A DNA stretch of 64,000 bases from assembly GCF_000743525.1 (NCBI RefSeq), contig NZ_JQGK01000006.1:83223-147222 (forward strand). The letters are read 5' to 3'. This document shows, piece by piece, positions 17,574-27,816 of the stretch; positions within the stretch are counted from its first letter, which is position 1; the number at the start of each line of letters is the position of its first letter. The DNA is from Sulfurospirillum sp. SCADC (GTDB taxonomy: Bacteria > Campylobacterota > Campylobacteria > Campylobacterales > Sulfurospirillaceae). The translations under genes were made by a program, and so were the position numbers. The notes under the pieces were generated by a model that had not been told where the DNA came from, searched no databases, and saw only the letters and a program-made list of their open reading frames with translations.

Positions 17574-17981
17574 TTAAGCTTCAGTTGGAACAGTTTCTTC
17601 TACGATCTCTTTAGATTCGACAACCGCAGGAGCTGGTGCATCACTTTTTTTAGTGATTTTTTCCACTTGTTTGTTCCAAAATCTAAGTTCTTTTTGATTT
17701 TCAAATTTCACCGTCATAAAGCGGATAAACTCTTCAGTAATTCTGATAAGTCTCTCAACTTCAGCAATAGCAGGGGTTGGGGCAGTAAAGTAGAATACTA
17801 CGTAAGAACCACGCTCAAATTTATCGATTTGATACGCAAGTTTGCGTGTACCCATCTCAAGTGTTGCAGCGATCACTGCACCGTTTTTCTCTAAAATTTC
17901 TTTTAGATAGTTTAGTTTTGCTTGTAGTTCTTCTACGGTTAAAGTAGGTTTTACTACAACAAGCAACTCATAATGTCGCAT
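17574..17981 (-). CDS. rpsF: 30S ribosomal protein S6
   Basis: A 135-residue S6 starting [15 protein letters not shown], with the family core to about residue 100 and an Ala/Pro/Glu-rich tail. It pairs with S18 in the 30S platform. An AGAAGGAGAA Shine-Dalgarno precedes the ATG. A TATAAT -10 sequence lies on the minus strand at 18048-18053, at the end of holA, so the operon probably has its own promoter. Confidence 0.95.
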   Translation of the reverse strand: MRHYELLVVVKPTLTVEELQAKLNYLKEILEKNGAVIAATLEMGTRKLAYQIDKFERGSYVVFYFTAPTPAIAEVERLIRITEEFIRFMTVKFENQKELRFWNKQVEKITKKSDAPAPAVVESKEIVEETVPTEA

Positions 17982-18004
17982 CGTTTCTCCTTCTGGATTT
18001 CACC

Positions 18005-18021
18005 CAAATAGTCTCTATTTG
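18005..18021 (-). promoter_or_regulatory. Leader hairpin of the rpsF operon
   Basis: Perfect seven-base stem CAAATAG / CTATTTG with a three-base loop, in the untranslated leader between the TATAAT box and the rpsF start. Ribosomal protein leaders for S6:S18 are known in bacteria, but the typical CCG-containing bulge is not evident here, so a regulatory role is only possible. Confidence 0.35.
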
Positions 18022-18053
18022 AGTAAGGATTTTTAGAATAGGCGTGGATTATA

Positions 18054-19040
18054 CTACAAATAACTTTGAAGTTTTATTAAGCTTGAAAGCAGGTAACTGC
18101 TCTTTTCAATGTTTCCCACTCTTTTCAAGCGGTACTCTGCATCAATCAGTTGAGATGAGAGCTTCTGATAGGTAGGAAGATCAATTTTGATAGAGTGCTG
18201 GGAACGCTGAGCGGCAAGTTGAGGAGGAAGAGAGTAACCCAAAATCGCCTTGGCATCGAACGCACCATGCAGTTTAATGTAGGCATGAAATAAAAAGAGC
18301 TGAGAAACGTGCGCTTGTATGGCGTTAATAATGCGAATCTCCTCAACACCATCGCCTTCAACGAGCCGTTCAAACTCCTCTTTAATATCTTTTTTCTCCA
18401 ACAGTTTTGTGATGAAATGATCCATAGAAACAGAACCGAGTCCATACACAAGGGTATTAATATCGTTCATTCCAATCTCACGACCGAGCACCAACAGTTT
18501 TTCACATTCATTGACACATAAGGAGAGATCTTCGGAGTGGATCATGTAGAGATGTTGCAACGCGTAGCGATCAATGGAGAGCCCCACGGCATTAGCATGG
18601 TTTTGAAGTAACTGCATCGCTTCGTTAAAATCAGCTTTAAAGAGGCGCACGAACGCACCACTATGTTGCTTTTCAAAAAATTTTGTCAGAGGTGTTGCTT
18701 TTTTATCTTCGCCAAAATACTGGTAGATAAAATAACTTGAATCATTCTTGGCGCAAAGTCCCACAAGGGTTTCAACTTCTTTGGAGGGAATCGTTTTATC
18801 GGTTTTAACGATCAAGATATTGCGATCACCAAAGAGCGAAGATTGGGAGAGAAAATTCTTCGCAGAGGTAAAGTTGTACTCATCAAAATACATCATCACT
18901 TTTTCTTCACTATTTGCTTGTAATAATGTTAAAAGTTGGTGTGCAAGGGCGTTGTTTTGGTACGCGCAGGCACCGTATAAAAGCGTTGATTTGGGGGCTT
19001 TATTGGCTTTTAAAAGTCCTTCAAATTCTCTTTTATACAT
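18054..19040 (-). CDS. holA: DNA polymerase III delta subunit
   Basis: A 328-residue delta subunit of the clamp loader. The N-terminal part MYKREFEGLLKANKAPKSTLLYGACAY has the degenerate ATPase-like fold of HolA with no Walker A, followed by the lid and collar helices (about 180-328). ATG at 19040 is preferred to TTG at 19043 because an AGGAG lies five bases before it. The start overlaps the end of rnr by 8 bases, so the two are coupled. The rnr-holA pair is also adjacent in Campylobacter as I recall it. Confidence 0.82.
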   Translation of the reverse strand: MYKREFEGLLKANKAPKSTLLYGACAYQNNALAHQLLTLLQANSEEKVMMYFDEYNFTSAKNFLSQSSLFGDRNILIVKTDKTIPSKEVETLVGLCAKNDSSYFIYQYFGEDKKATPLTKFFEKQHSGAFVRLFKADFNEAMQLLQNHANAVGLSIDRYALQHLYMIHSEDLSLCVNECEKLLVLGREIGMNDINTLVYGLGSVSMDHFITKLLEKKDIKEEFERLVEGDGVEEIRIINAIQAHVSQLFLFHAYIKLHGAFDAKAILGYSLPPQLAAQRSQHSIKIDLPTYQKLSSQLIDAEYRLKRVGNIEKSSYLLSSLIKLQSYL

Positions 19041-20979
19041 CAAAACTCCTGGTCACTCTGGCGTAAATCCGAGCGGTTGCGATATTGCTCTCGACGATTT
19101 TAACTTCAATACGTTGCAGTAAATGTACATCGTTGTCAAGCAAAAAGATGCGCGCACCTTTGAGTTCATCATCCAGTTTTGCAATGGGATTTTGTTCGGT
19201 TTCGACGACAATCGCTTTGAAATTATCGCCTACATGTAACGCCATATAGCGCGCAAATTTACGGTCCATATAGTCCCACGCTACTTTGTCACTTTCGCGC
19301 TCAAGTGCACTGATTTGTTCACACAGTGGCGCGATGTCTTTGAGTAAAAACGTCAGTTTTTTCTCATCCTTTGCCATCTTCGCTTTTAACAGACGGTGTA
19401 GTGTAAGGTCGCTGTAACGGCGAATGGGAGAGGTAAAATGGGTGTAGATGTCAAAACCGAGTCCAAAATGCCCTTTGTTTTCAGGCTCATAAATTGCCTT
19501 TTTTTGGCTTTTGATGATGAGCTTATCGACCTCTTCACGCAGTCCTAACGCATCGGCTTTGGCTTGAATGCCTTGGATCATTTTGGGAATATCAGCGCTT
19601 AGTTTAGCATTGATGCCAATGAGTGCGAGATCGCTTAAAAGCATCTCCATGCGCTCATACGAAGGACTTTCATGGGTTCGAAAGATGCCAAAACCCAGTT
19701 TTTTCGCTGCGGCTTTATTGGCAAGTAACATACAATCTTCAATCAAACCATGCGATGGCGTCTCCTCTTCTACGGTCGTAGAGAGTAAGTTTTGGTCTGC
19801 ATCAAGTCGCATTCTTACTTCAGAAGAGTGAAACGAAAAGGCATTTTCGAGTCGGATGTCACGCAGTTTTTGCGTCAGTGAGTGCAAGTTCAAGAGGTAC
19901 GCTAAGATCGTTTGATCGGCAGCGTCCGCATCGTCGGTTTTACCTTGTAAAAAAAGATCAATTTGCTCGTACGTGTAGCGCTTTGTGGAGTGAATGATGC
20001 TTTCAAAAAGCTCCTCTTTGATTGGTTTACATGTAAGCGGATCGAGGGTGATTTTAAAGGTGTAGGCAAGGCGGTCAACATTGGGTTTGAGGGAGCAGAT
20101 ATTTTCGCTTAAGGAGCGTGGAAGCATCGGAATGGACTTATGAGGAAAATAGATCGAAAAGCCGCGCTCAATCGCCTCTTTATCAATGGCACCCATCGCG
20201 TAAACGTACTCACTCACATCGGCAATTGCGACGTAAAGAATGTAGTTTTTGACATCAAAATAGATCGCATCATCAAAGTCTTTTGCATCCACAGGATCAA
20301 TCGTACAAAAGGGTAAATGGGTAAGGTCAACACGGTGCGGATAGTACGCTTTGTCCACAAAATCGCCATGACTTTTAGCCTCGGTTTCGGCTTCTTTACT
20401 GAAAAATTCTTTTTTATCAAACAGCGCCAAAGAGATTTTCTCATCGACCAAGGGATCATCCAGCACTCCTAAAACCTCTTCGATGGCATTGGTGATATTA
20501 TCGATCTTTAAAACACTTCCCAATGGAAGTTGCTTGAGCGATTTTTGACTCGCGGTGATCTCAAACATCGATTCATTTTTGACATTTACACCAACGACTT
20601 TGCCTTTGCTCATTTTGGTGTAGACGATGCTTTTGGCAAAAGCGCGCTGGGCGATGTAGACAACGACAGCCTTGGCGCGTCCGCCTCGTTTATTGGTGAC
20701 ACGTTTGGCAACCACCAAATCGCCTCGCATCGCGCCGTGTAATCCTGAAGCTTCGACAATGAGGTCTTTGGAGCGTGATGGCTCCAAGGAGCTCAAGTAG
20801 CCTGTTCCGCTAAACGAAACATCCATTTTACCCACAACATGCGAAGGTTCAAGCACAAACAGACCATCCTCAGAGGTAAGGGCTCGAAGTTGAATCAGTG
20901 TTTGAAAATGGGGGAGGAAAGGGGCTGGCACATCAGCTTGTGCTACCCCTTCTTTAAGGCTAAGCAGAAAGTTTTTCAC
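19033..20979 (-). CDS. rnr: Ribonuclease R (RNB family exoribonuclease)
   Basis: A 648-residue 3'-5' exoribonuclease that degrades structured RNA. Cold-shock type domains lie near residues 50-190. The RNB catalytic domain (about 210-540) has the Asp cluster in TIDPVDAKDFDDAI and the CSLKPNVDRLA and HFTSPIRRYSDLTLHRLL signatures. A C-terminal S1 domain ends the protein (KFARYMALHVGDNFKAIV onward). It is shorter than E. coli RNase R (over 800), mainly because the N- and C-terminal extensions are missing, which is normal in this phylum. Overlaps the HDOD gene by four bases. Confidence 0.93.
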   Translation of the reverse strand: MKNFLLSLKEGVAQADVPAPFLPHFQTLIQLRALTSEDGLFVLEPSHVVGKMDVSFSGTGYLSSLEPSRSKDLIVEASGLHGAMRGDLVVAKRVTNKRGGRAKAVVVYIAQRAFAKSIVYTKMSKGKVVGVNVKNESMFEITASQKSLKQLPLGSVLKIDNITNAIEEVLGVLDDPLVDEKISLALFDKKEFFSKEAETEAKSHGDFVDKAYYPHRVDLTHLPFCTIDPVDAKDFDDAIYFDVKNYILYVAIADVSEYVYAMGAIDKEAIERGFSIYFPHKSIPMLPRSLSENICSLKPNVDRLAYTFKITLDPLTCKPIKEELFESIIHSTKRYTYEQIDLFLQGKTDDADAADQTILAYLLNLHSLTQKLRDIRLENAFSFHSSEVRMRLDADQNLLSTTVEEETPSHGLIEDCMLLANKAAAKKLGFGIFRTHESPSYERMEMLLSDLALIGINAKLSADIPKMIQGIQAKADALGLREEVDKLIIKSQKKAIYEPENKGHFGLGFDIYTHFTSPIRRYSDLTLHRLLKAKMAKDEKKLTFLLKDIAPLCEQISALERESDKVAWDYMDRKFARYMALHVGDNFKAIVVETEQNPIAKLDDELKGARIFLLDNDVHLLQRIEVKIVESNIATARIYARVTRSFDV

Positions 20980-21788
20980 TGTTTAAAATGCTCTACGGTT
21001 TGTAAAAATGGTTCCATTTCGAGTCCGTATGATTCTACAAGTGTGAGTGCGTGTTGGATGGAAGGTTCCGTGAGTTGTCCGAAGATATTGATGCTGTTTC
21101 TAACAACATTGAGGGCTTCAGAAAAAGCGCGGATGTGCTCTTGAGCCTCAAGTGGGTCATTGCAAAATTTGATTGATTCGACCAGTTCACTCTCTAAATT
21201 CCACTGCTCAAAAATCTTTGCAGTGATCTCTTCGTTGGAAAAACCCACGTACTCTTTTTCGAGAAGAGAGAGCTCTTGGGGTGTTTTCATCGAATTAAGC
21301 GCCGTTTTAAAGGCACTCTCTTTGTGTTGCTCAAGGAGTTCGTGCGCGATGATGATTTTGCCGACTTCCATCATAAAAGCAGCAGGTTGAAGCACATCAA
21401 GCATTGCTTTGTTGACTTTGGAATACCATTTGAACATAAAGGTGCTTTGAAGCGTGCTGATCTCTAAAAACGTTGTGTTAGAGAGATGATAAGGGGAGAG
21501 ATCGATTTTGATATTTTGTTTAATAGCACTTGAAAGCGCAAAACCACGCACGGTTGCCATGCCAAAAAGCGATACCGCATGAGCGATATTTTTGATCTCT
21601 CTGCTAAAGCCGTACAGGGGTGAATTGGAAGATTTTAAGATATTGGCTGTGAGCATCGGATCGCTCTCAACGACTTTGACAAGATCGGCTAGGGAGCTAT
21701 TTTTATCGACGCAAATACGCTGAATCTTCAAAACCGTATCATCAAGAGGCGGAAGTGCTTTGATTTTTTTTAAAATATTTTCGTCCAT
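20976..21788 (-). CDS. HDOD domain signalling protein
   Basis: A 270-residue single-domain HDOD protein (ALPPLDDTVLKIQRI at the start; SSLADLVKVVESDPMLTANILKSSNSPLYG; IKNIAHAVSLFGMATVRGFAL). HDOD domains are HD-domain relatives without the catalytic His-Asp pair. They act as scaffolds in stress, chemotaxis or second-messenger signalling. The gene opens the HDOD-rnr-holA transcription unit with four-base coupling to rnr. The specific pathway is not known. Confidence 0.82.
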   Translation of the reverse strand: MDENILKKIKALPPLDDTVLKIQRICVDKNSSLADLVKVVESDPMLTANILKSSNSPLYGFSREIKNIAHAVSLFGMATVRGFALSSAIKQNIKIDLSPYHLSNTTFLEISTLQSTFMFKWYSKVNKAMLDVLQPAAFMMEVGKIIIAHELLEQHKESAFKTALNSMKTPQELSLLEKEYVGFSNEEITAKIFEQWNLESELVESIKFCNDPLEAQEHIRAFSEALNVVRNSINIFGQLTEPSIQHALTLVESYGLEMEPFLQTVEHFKQ

Positions 21789-21863
21789 AAAGGGTTCCTA
21801 TTCCGAGTGATTTGTTAATAGCCAAATTCTATCTCTTGTTGGTTTATAGTTTCCTTTGCCCAT

Positions 21864-21873
21864 TTACATGTAA
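21864..21873. repeat. TTACATGTAA palindrome, distal copy upstream of ilvC
   Basis: First of two exact copies 52 bases apart in the divergent HDOD/ilvC intergenic region. With the copy at 21916 it brackets the likely ilvC promoter (TTGCTG at 21889 and TAATAT at 21910, spacing short at 15). Confidence 0.85.
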
Positions 21874-21915
21874 CGTTTTTAAGTAACGTTGCTGTAAAAT
21901 ACCGACATTTAATAT

Positions 21916-21925
21916 TTACATGTAA
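21916..21925. repeat. TTACATGTAA palindrome fused to the ilvC Shine-Dalgarno
   Basis: The last TAA of the palindrome is also the start of the TAAGGA Shine-Dalgarno of ilvC, whose ATG is at 21936. An RNA hairpin of the palindrome would touch the ribosome-binding site. Confidence 0.88.
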
Positions 21926-21932
21926 GGATTGA

Positions 21933-22957
<1,025 letters not shown>

Positions 22958-22958
<1 letters not shown>

Positions 22959-23767
22959 TGGGTATAGTTATTACCGTAACGTCCGGTAAAGGTGGGGTGG
23001 GTAAATCCACCACCACTGCTAATCTCGCCGTAGGACTTGCAAATTTAGGCAAAAAAGTGGTTGCGATTGACTTTGACATAGGGCTTAGAAATCTCGACAT
23101 GATTTTGGGACTTGAAAATCGCATCGTGTATGATGTGGTCGATGTTATGGAAGGTCGTTGTAACCTTGCACAAGCGCTGATCAACGATAAAAAATCCAAA
23201 TCACTTTACTTCTTACCTGCGAGTCAAACCAAAGATAAAGATATTTTGAATAAAGATAAAGTCAAAGCGTTGATCGAAAACCTCAAAGAGAGTTTTGATT
23301 TCGTGATGATCGACTCTCCTGCGGGTATTGAGAGTGGGTTTGAGCACTCCATTTTCCTAGCCGATCGTGCGTTGATCGTTTCGACTCCCGATGTGAGCTC
23401 TGTTCGCGATGCAGATCGTGTTATTGGCATTATTGATGCTAAAAGTGAACGTGCCAAAAATGGTTTGGAAGTCGAAAAACACATCATCATCAACCGAATC
23501 AAACCCGAGATGGTCGAAGCTGGCAATATGCTCAGTGTCGATGATGTTTTAAGCATTCTTGCCCTTCCACTCATTGGTATTGTTCCTGATGATGAAGATA
23601 TTATCACTTCCACTAACACAGGCTCACCGATTGTCAACAAAGACAAATCACTTTCAGCCGAAGCATACCGCAATATTGCGCGTCGTATTTTAGGCGAAGA
23701 GGTCGAATTTTTAGATATTCGTGCGAAGAAAGGACTGATGGCAACCTTGAAAGGAATGTTCAAATGA
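22958..23767 (+). CDS. minD: Septum site-determining ATPase MinD
   Basis: A 269-residue MinD. The deviant Walker A KGGVGKST is at residues 11-18, and the C-terminal amphipathic membrane-targeting helix is visible as [13 protein letters not shown]. MinD recruits MinC to the membrane and oscillates with MinE to block polar division. ATG overlaps the ilvC stop and its own end overlaps minE by four bases. No minC gene is in the window. Confidence 0.96.
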
Positions 23768-24003
23768 GTTTCTTTGACACTCTTTTTGGTCGTTCTAAAC
23801 CTACCGCAGATGTGGCAAAAAATCGTCTGAAAATCATGCTTGCCCATGAGAGAGCCAGTTGCAAATTGCCTTATATGGATGATTTGCGCAATGATCTTAT
23901 TGCCGTCATTCGCAAGTATACCAAAGTTGAAGATGTAAAAATCACTTCTCAAACGAATCAAAATATTGAGTTATTAGAAGTCGAAGTCATTCTTGGAAAG
24001 TAA
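23764..24003 (+). CDS. minE: Cell division topological specificity factor MinE
   Basis: A 79-residue MinE: N-terminal membrane and MinD-interacting segment (FFDTLFG, then [15 protein letters not shown]), and the C-terminal dimerisation domain ([18 protein letters not shown]). It stimulates MinD ATPase to restrict division inhibition to the poles. Coupled to minD by ATGA. Confidence 0.95.
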   Translation: MSFFDTLFGRSKPTADVAKNRLKIMLAHERASCKLPYMDDLRNDLIAVIRKYTKVEDVKITSQTNQNIELLEVEVILGK

Positions 24004-24011
24004 GTGTATTG

Positions 24012-25157
24012 ATGGTAAAAAAGATTAAAGAAAAACGCCCCAAAAAAGAGACGCCTTCGTTGAATGAGATCAAATCAGCTAAGCTTAAAAAGTACAGCCT
24101 GATCTTAATGCTCATTTTAACCCTCAGCATGATTGCTTTTGGAACCTATTTGTATATGACAACCTCGTATCAGCATTACAAAATAGTTCAAAAAGATCAA
24201 AAAGCGTCTAGCGATGCACTTATGCAAAAGATGAAGCAGATGCTTGAAGAGGAAAAAGCGCGTCAAGCGACACTGCCACTTCCCCCTTCTCCTGTGGCTG
24301 AAACCAATGTCTCAACCGTTGTTGAAAACAATCAAAGCAGTGAAAAACCTCTTGAAAACAATGAAACGCAAGCTGTTGCTGTGGTTCAACAGACCCCTGA
24401 AGAGGAGAGCAAAGCGCAGGAACGCTCCGAAGTCCATGACTATGAGCGCAGTCTCAAAGAGAGTGGAAAACCTGCTCGTTCTCATGACATTGTGCGTAAA
24501 AAATATCCCGAAGGTACAACGCCTAGGCTTGCCATTATCATCGATGATGTCTCGTTTCCTTGGCAAACACGTTCGATAAAAGAGATTCCTTACAAAGTGA
24601 CGCCTTCGTTTTTTCCACCCACCAAAGGGCATCCTGAAACGATACGCATGTCGCAAGAGTTTCCATTTGCGATGATCCATCTTCCGATGGAGTCTAAAAA
24701 TTATTCATCCCCTGAACCTGAAACGCTCAATATTGTCGATTCGAGCGAGGTGATCGAAAAGCGCATTAAACGCATCAAAGAGTGGTTTCCTCACATCGTC
24801 TATTACAACAACCATACGGGCGGATCGTTCACCGCGGATTATCATGCGATGGATCGGTTGGTCAAAGTGCTTAAAGAAAATGGGCTCATTTTTGTCGATA
24901 GTCGTACTGTTGGCAATTCAAAAGCGCCTGAAATTACGAAAAAGTACGGGATGTTTCTCTACTCGCGTGATGTCTTTTTAGACAATTCACTCGATAAAAA
25001 TTTGATTCGCATTCAGCTTAAAGAGGCTGTGACGAAGGCTAAAAAACTGGGTTATGCCATTGCTATCGGGCATCCACACAAAAATACCTTAGAGGTTCTT
25101 AGGGATTCCCAAGATCTTTTAAACGGTGTGGAAATGGTTTATTTGAAAGATTTATAA
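24012..25157 (+). CDS. Divergent polysaccharide deacetylase family protein (YibQ-like)
   Basis: About 381 residues: a basic N-terminus, one membrane anchor (about 32-50), a Pro/Glu/Gln-rich spacer (70-160), then the YibQ-like divergent deacetylase domain (RLAIIIDDVSF ... FPFAMIHLPME ... YYNNHTGGSFTADYHAM ... FVDSRTVG ... GYAIAIGHPH). The metal-binding His and Asp residues of the NodB fold appear to be kept in the NNHTGG and GHPH segments. It probably works in the periplasm on a cell-wall or surface glycan; the substrate is unknown. ATG 24012 is chosen over TTG 24009 because spacing to the GGAAAG sequence is better. Confidence 0.83.
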   Translation: MVKKIKEKRPKKETPSLNEIKSAKLKKYSLILMLILTLSMIAFGTYLYMTTSYQHYKIVQKDQKASSDALMQKMKQMLEEEKARQATLPLPPSPVAETNVSTVVENNQSSEKPLENNETQAVAVVQQTPEEESKAQERSEVHDYERSLKESGKPARSHDIVRKKYPEGTTPRLAIIIDDVSFPWQTRSIKEIPYKVTPSFFPPTKGHPETIRMSQEFPFAMIHLPMESKNYSSPEPETLNIVDSSEVIEKRIKRIKEWFPHIVYYNNHTGGSFTADYHAMDRLVKVLKENGLIFVDSRTVGNSKAPEITKKYGMFLYSRDVFLDNSLDKNLIRIQLKEAVTKAKKLGYAIAIGHPHKNTLEVLRDSQDLLNGVEMVYLKDL

Positions 25158-25927
25158 TGATTCAAACGATAGACTTTCACGTCCCTGAATTGGAAATGAT
25201 GAAAGTCTATCCCACTCCTCTTTTTGCTCTTGGCAATCTTGAACTTCTTAAACGCCCTAAAATCTCCATCGTTGGCACGCGTCATCCCATTACGTACACA
25301 AAACTGTACACCCAAGAATTGGCTCACAAACTCTCCACTGTAGGTGTCTGCATCGTAAGCGGAGGTGCGCAAGGGGTTGATGGCATCGCACACCAAGCAG
25401 CAGGCATTTCTAATACGATTATGGTCGCAGGAACGGGTCTGGATATACGCTATCCTGCTTTACATGTAAAGCTGATTGAAGGCATTGAAAAAGAGGGGTT
25501 GGTGCTGAGTCAATTTGAAGCAGGGCAACCCTCGATGAAGTGGAATTTTCCGCTGCGCAACGAACTGGTTGTGGCGCTTGGTGATGTTCTTATTGTCACC
25601 CAAGCCGATTTGAAAAGTGGTACAATGCACAGCATCGAATTTGCGCTGAAAATGCAAAAGCCTATTTATGTCCTTCCGCACCGTTTGGGTGAGAGCGAAG
25701 GAACCAACTGGCTTTTGAGGCAAAACTTAGCGACGCCACTGCAAGACATTGACGCATTTGTCGCACAGTTTGGGCAGATAGATCTTACATGTAACGATGA
25801 TTTTTTAACGTATTGTGACACACACCCGTTGTATCATGAAGCGGTGGCAAAGTTTGCAGAAAAAGTATTTGAATACGAATGTTTAGGTAAAATAAGCGTT
25901 GAAAATGGGCGCATCAAGCGTAGCTAA
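25157..25927 (+). CDS. dprA: DNA processing protein DprA
   Basis: A 256-residue DprA. The Rossmann-like core has the family signatures VGTRHPITY, CIVSGGAQGVDGIAHQAA, GTGLDIRYPALH and FPLRNELVVALGD, and a winged-helix tail is at about 205-256. DprA loads RecA onto incoming single-stranded DNA in natural transformation. The N-terminal SAM domain of longer homologues is absent. Two in-frame TTACATGTAA copies (25460 and 25785) encode L-H-V-K and L-T-C-N. The gene follows the deacetylase with one-base overlap. Confidence 0.92.
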   Translation: MIQTIDFHVPELEMMKVYPTPLFALGNLELLKRPKISIVGTRHPITYTKLYTQELAHKLSTVGVCIVSGGAQGVDGIAHQAAGISNTIMVAGTGLDIRYPALHVKLIEGIEKEGLVLSQFEAGQPSMKWNFPLRNELVVALGDVLIVTQADLKSGTMHSIEFALKMQKPIYVLPHRLGESEGTNWLLRQNLATPLQDIDAFVAQFGQIDLTCNDDFLTYCDTHPLYHEAVAKFAEKVFEYECLGKISVENGRIKRS

Positions 25928-25936
25928 AGGAAGAAA

Positions 25937-26740
25937 ATGGGTTTTGAATGGATTATCGCATTTTTGGTGTTGGGCTTAGTGGTTGGGTTTATGGCAGGGC
26001 TTTTGGGCATTGGCGGAGGCGGCATTATGGTGCCTGTTCTGACGTCGATTTTCCTCGCACAAGGCGTTCCTGTGGATCAAGTCGTGCATATGGCATTGGG
26101 AACCTCGATGGCTTCCATCATCTTCACCTCCTTTGCGAGCATGCGCGCCCACCACAAAAAAGGTGCGGTGATGTGGAATGTGGTCAAATACATGGCAGGA
26201 GGTGTTGTCATCGGAACCTTTGCCGCAACGTTCTTAGCGACCTACATGAAATCCGTGCAATTGGCGATCTTCTTTGCCGTTTTTATGGCGTATGTTTCCA
26301 TCCAAATGGCAATCGATAAAAAACCCAAACCGAGTCGCGAACTCTCCACCCCTCCATCGCTTTTTGGCGTGGGTTCGTTGATCGGGATTGTCTCTGCGCT
26401 GGTCTCCATCGGTGGAGGCTCGTTGACCGTGCCCTATCTTGTCTGGCAAAATGTGGATCTCAAACGTGCGATTGCGACTTCTGCGGCGATTGGATTTCCC
26501 CTCTCCATCGCAGGAACAGTGGGTTACATCGTTAATGGCATGATGCACGCGGAAGCAGGTGCGGATATGATGCTAGGCTTTGTCTATCTCCCTGCGGTGG
26601 TGCTGATCTCTGTTGTGAGTTATTTTACCGCTCCTTTGGGTGCTAAGATGGCACATACGCTTCCTGTTGGCAAACTCAAAAAGATTTTTGCACTGCTTTT
26701 GATGATCCTTAGTATTAAGATGCTAACATCGGTTATCTAG
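25937..26740 (+). CDS. TauE/SafE-type (TSUP) anion exporter
   Basis: A 267-residue membrane protein with about eight helices and two inverted repeats, each with the family glycine motif (GLLGIGGGGIMVP near 22-34 and ALVSIGGGSLTVPYL near 153-167). TSUP proteins move sulfite, sulfoacetate or other organosulfur anions across the inner membrane; the substrate cannot be read from sequence. An AAAGGAAG Shine-Dalgarno precedes the ATG, nine bases after dprA. It begins a group of genes that separates dprA from ruvX. Confidence 0.85.
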   Translation: MGFEWIIAFLVLGLVVGFMAGLLGIGGGGIMVPVLTSIFLAQGVPVDQVVHMALGTSMASIIFTSFASMRAHHKKGAVMWNVVKYMAGGVVIGTFAATFLATYMKSVQLAIFFAVFMAYVSIQMAIDKKPKPSRELSTPPSLFGVGSLIGIVSALVSIGGGSLTVPYLVWQNVDLKRAIATSAAIGFPLSIAGTVGYIVNGMMHAEAGADMMLGFVYLPAVVLISVVSYFTAPLGAKMAHTLPVGKLKKIFALLLMILSIKMLTSVI

Positions 26741-26742
26741 TT

Positions 26743-26752
26743 TTACATGTAA
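26743..26752. repeat. TTACATGTAA palindrome before the YbaK-like gene
   Basis: Exact copy three bases after the TSUP stop codon and ten bases before the ATG at 26763, immediately followed by the AAAAGGA Shine-Dalgarno. Confidence 0.88.
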
Positions 26753-26762
26753 AAGGATTAAG

Positions 26763-27236
26763 ATGGCATTGGAAAAAGTCAAAGCTTATTTTAGAACTCA
26801 GGGGATGGAAGAGCGCGTCATGGAGTTTCAAGAGTCCAGTGCAACGGTCGAGCTTGCCGCTATGGCACTGTGTTGCGCGCCTGAGCGTATTGCTAAAAGT
26901 CTCTCCTTTTATGCGGATGAAGGTGTTCTCCTCATTGTAGTAGCAGGGGATGCTAAGGTGGATAATCAAAAATTTAAAGAGCAGTTTAACCTCAAAGCCA
27001 AGATGCTTAAAGCAGAAGATGTTGAATCCCTCATTGGGCATGGCATCGGAGGCGTGTGTCCTTTTGGGGTCAATGAAAAGGTACATGTTTATCTTGATAT
27101 TTCGCTCAAGCGCTTTGATGTGGTCTATCCCGCCGCAGGAAGCGCTAACAGTGCGATTGCTTTAGATTTAGAGGCTTTAGAAGTACATTCCAAAGCTTTG
27201 AGTTGGGTGGATGTCTGTAAAAACTGGCAGAATTAG
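26763..27236 (+). CDS. YbaK/EbsC-family aminoacyl-tRNA deacylase domain protein
   Basis: A 157-residue single-domain YbaK/ProX-type protein (ERIAKSLSFYADEGVLLIVVAGDAKVD; GHGIGGVCPFG near 97-107; SLKRFDVVYPAAGSANSAI). Members hydrolyse mischarged tRNAs such as Cys- or Ala-tRNA(Pro). It belongs to a different subgroup from the YbaK at 51512-51991, so the window carries two paralogues. The exact tRNA substrate is open. Confidence 0.82.
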   Translation: MALEKVKAYFRTQGMEERVMEFQESSATVELAAMALCCAPERIAKSLSFYADEGVLLIVVAGDAKVDNQKFKEQFNLKAKMLKAEDVESLIGHGIGGVCPFGVNEKVHVYLDISLKRFDVVYPAAGSANSAIALDLEALEVHSKALSWVDVCKNWQN

Positions 27237-27242
27237 CCTTGC

Positions 27243-27252
27243 TTACATGTAA
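27243..27252. repeat. TTACATGTAA palindrome before the small exported protein gene
   Basis: Exact copy 13 bases before the ATG at 27266, followed by the AAAGGAAA Shine-Dalgarno. Confidence 0.88.
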
Positions 27253-27265
27253 CAAAGGAAATAGA

Positions 27266-27799
27266 ATGCAAAAAGGTTGTTTATGGGCTCTTATCGTGCC
27301 ATCATTGCTTTTATGTGCTACGACACGCGATCTTTTTGAAGAGAGTCAAACACCCGTTATCATGGTGAGTACCTGTATGGAACGTGCTGAGATCACTAAT
27401 GCTCACACGCCTGTTGATCTGTTTAAATCCAGTGCACTCTGTGTCGAAGAGAAAAAATACGCCCAAGCGGTCGATCTGTATTTGGTCGCCACGGCATATG
27501 GCTATTTTGACAGCGCTCGCGTGATCGATAAAAGTACCAGGCAAACATTGGAATCGCTTAAAACAGAGAACTTTAGTCCTCTTGACGCAACGAAACGCAA
27601 CCAATTTGCCGAAGCTTTGCGCGCAAGATTGGACGATATGAAATCCAGTTGTCGCTTCTTAGAAAAGCTAGGTGCCCCTTCTTATTACCCAAAATATATG
27701 GTTCAAAACGGCGTCACACGCGGTGATGGACTAATCTTAAATTACGATGCCAAAGCACTGTGGGATGAGACGCGGATCGAGTATTTACGCTGTCCGTAG
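27266..27799 (+). CDS. Hypothetical exported protein
   Basis: I do not recognise this 177-residue protein. It begins with a hydrophobic signal-like segment (MQKGCLWALIVPSLLLC). The mature part is soluble, helical and has several Cys residues (in TCMERAE, SALCVEEKKYAQAVDLYLVATAYG and SCRFLEKLG), with a tetratricopeptide-like helix pair around ALCVEEKKYAQAVDLY. The start at 27266 is chosen over TTG 27239 because it has a good Shine-Dalgarno and gives a proper signal peptide. Probably periplasmic. Confidence 0.65.
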   Translation: MQKGCLWALIVPSLLLCATTRDLFEESQTPVIMVSTCMERAEITNAHTPVDLFKSSALCVEEKKYAQAVDLYLVATAYGYFDSARVIDKSTRQTLESLKTENFSPLDATKRNQFAEALRARLDDMKSSCRFLEKLGAPSYYPKYMVQNGVTRGDGLILNYDAKALWDETRIEYLRCP

Positions 27800-27816
27800 G
27801 CTTTATATGTAAAACT

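Noticed and set aside
18005..18021. Canonical S6:S18 leader motif
   Set aside because: A hairpin is present, but the diagnostic CCG bulge could not be found, so only a generic leader hairpin is reported.
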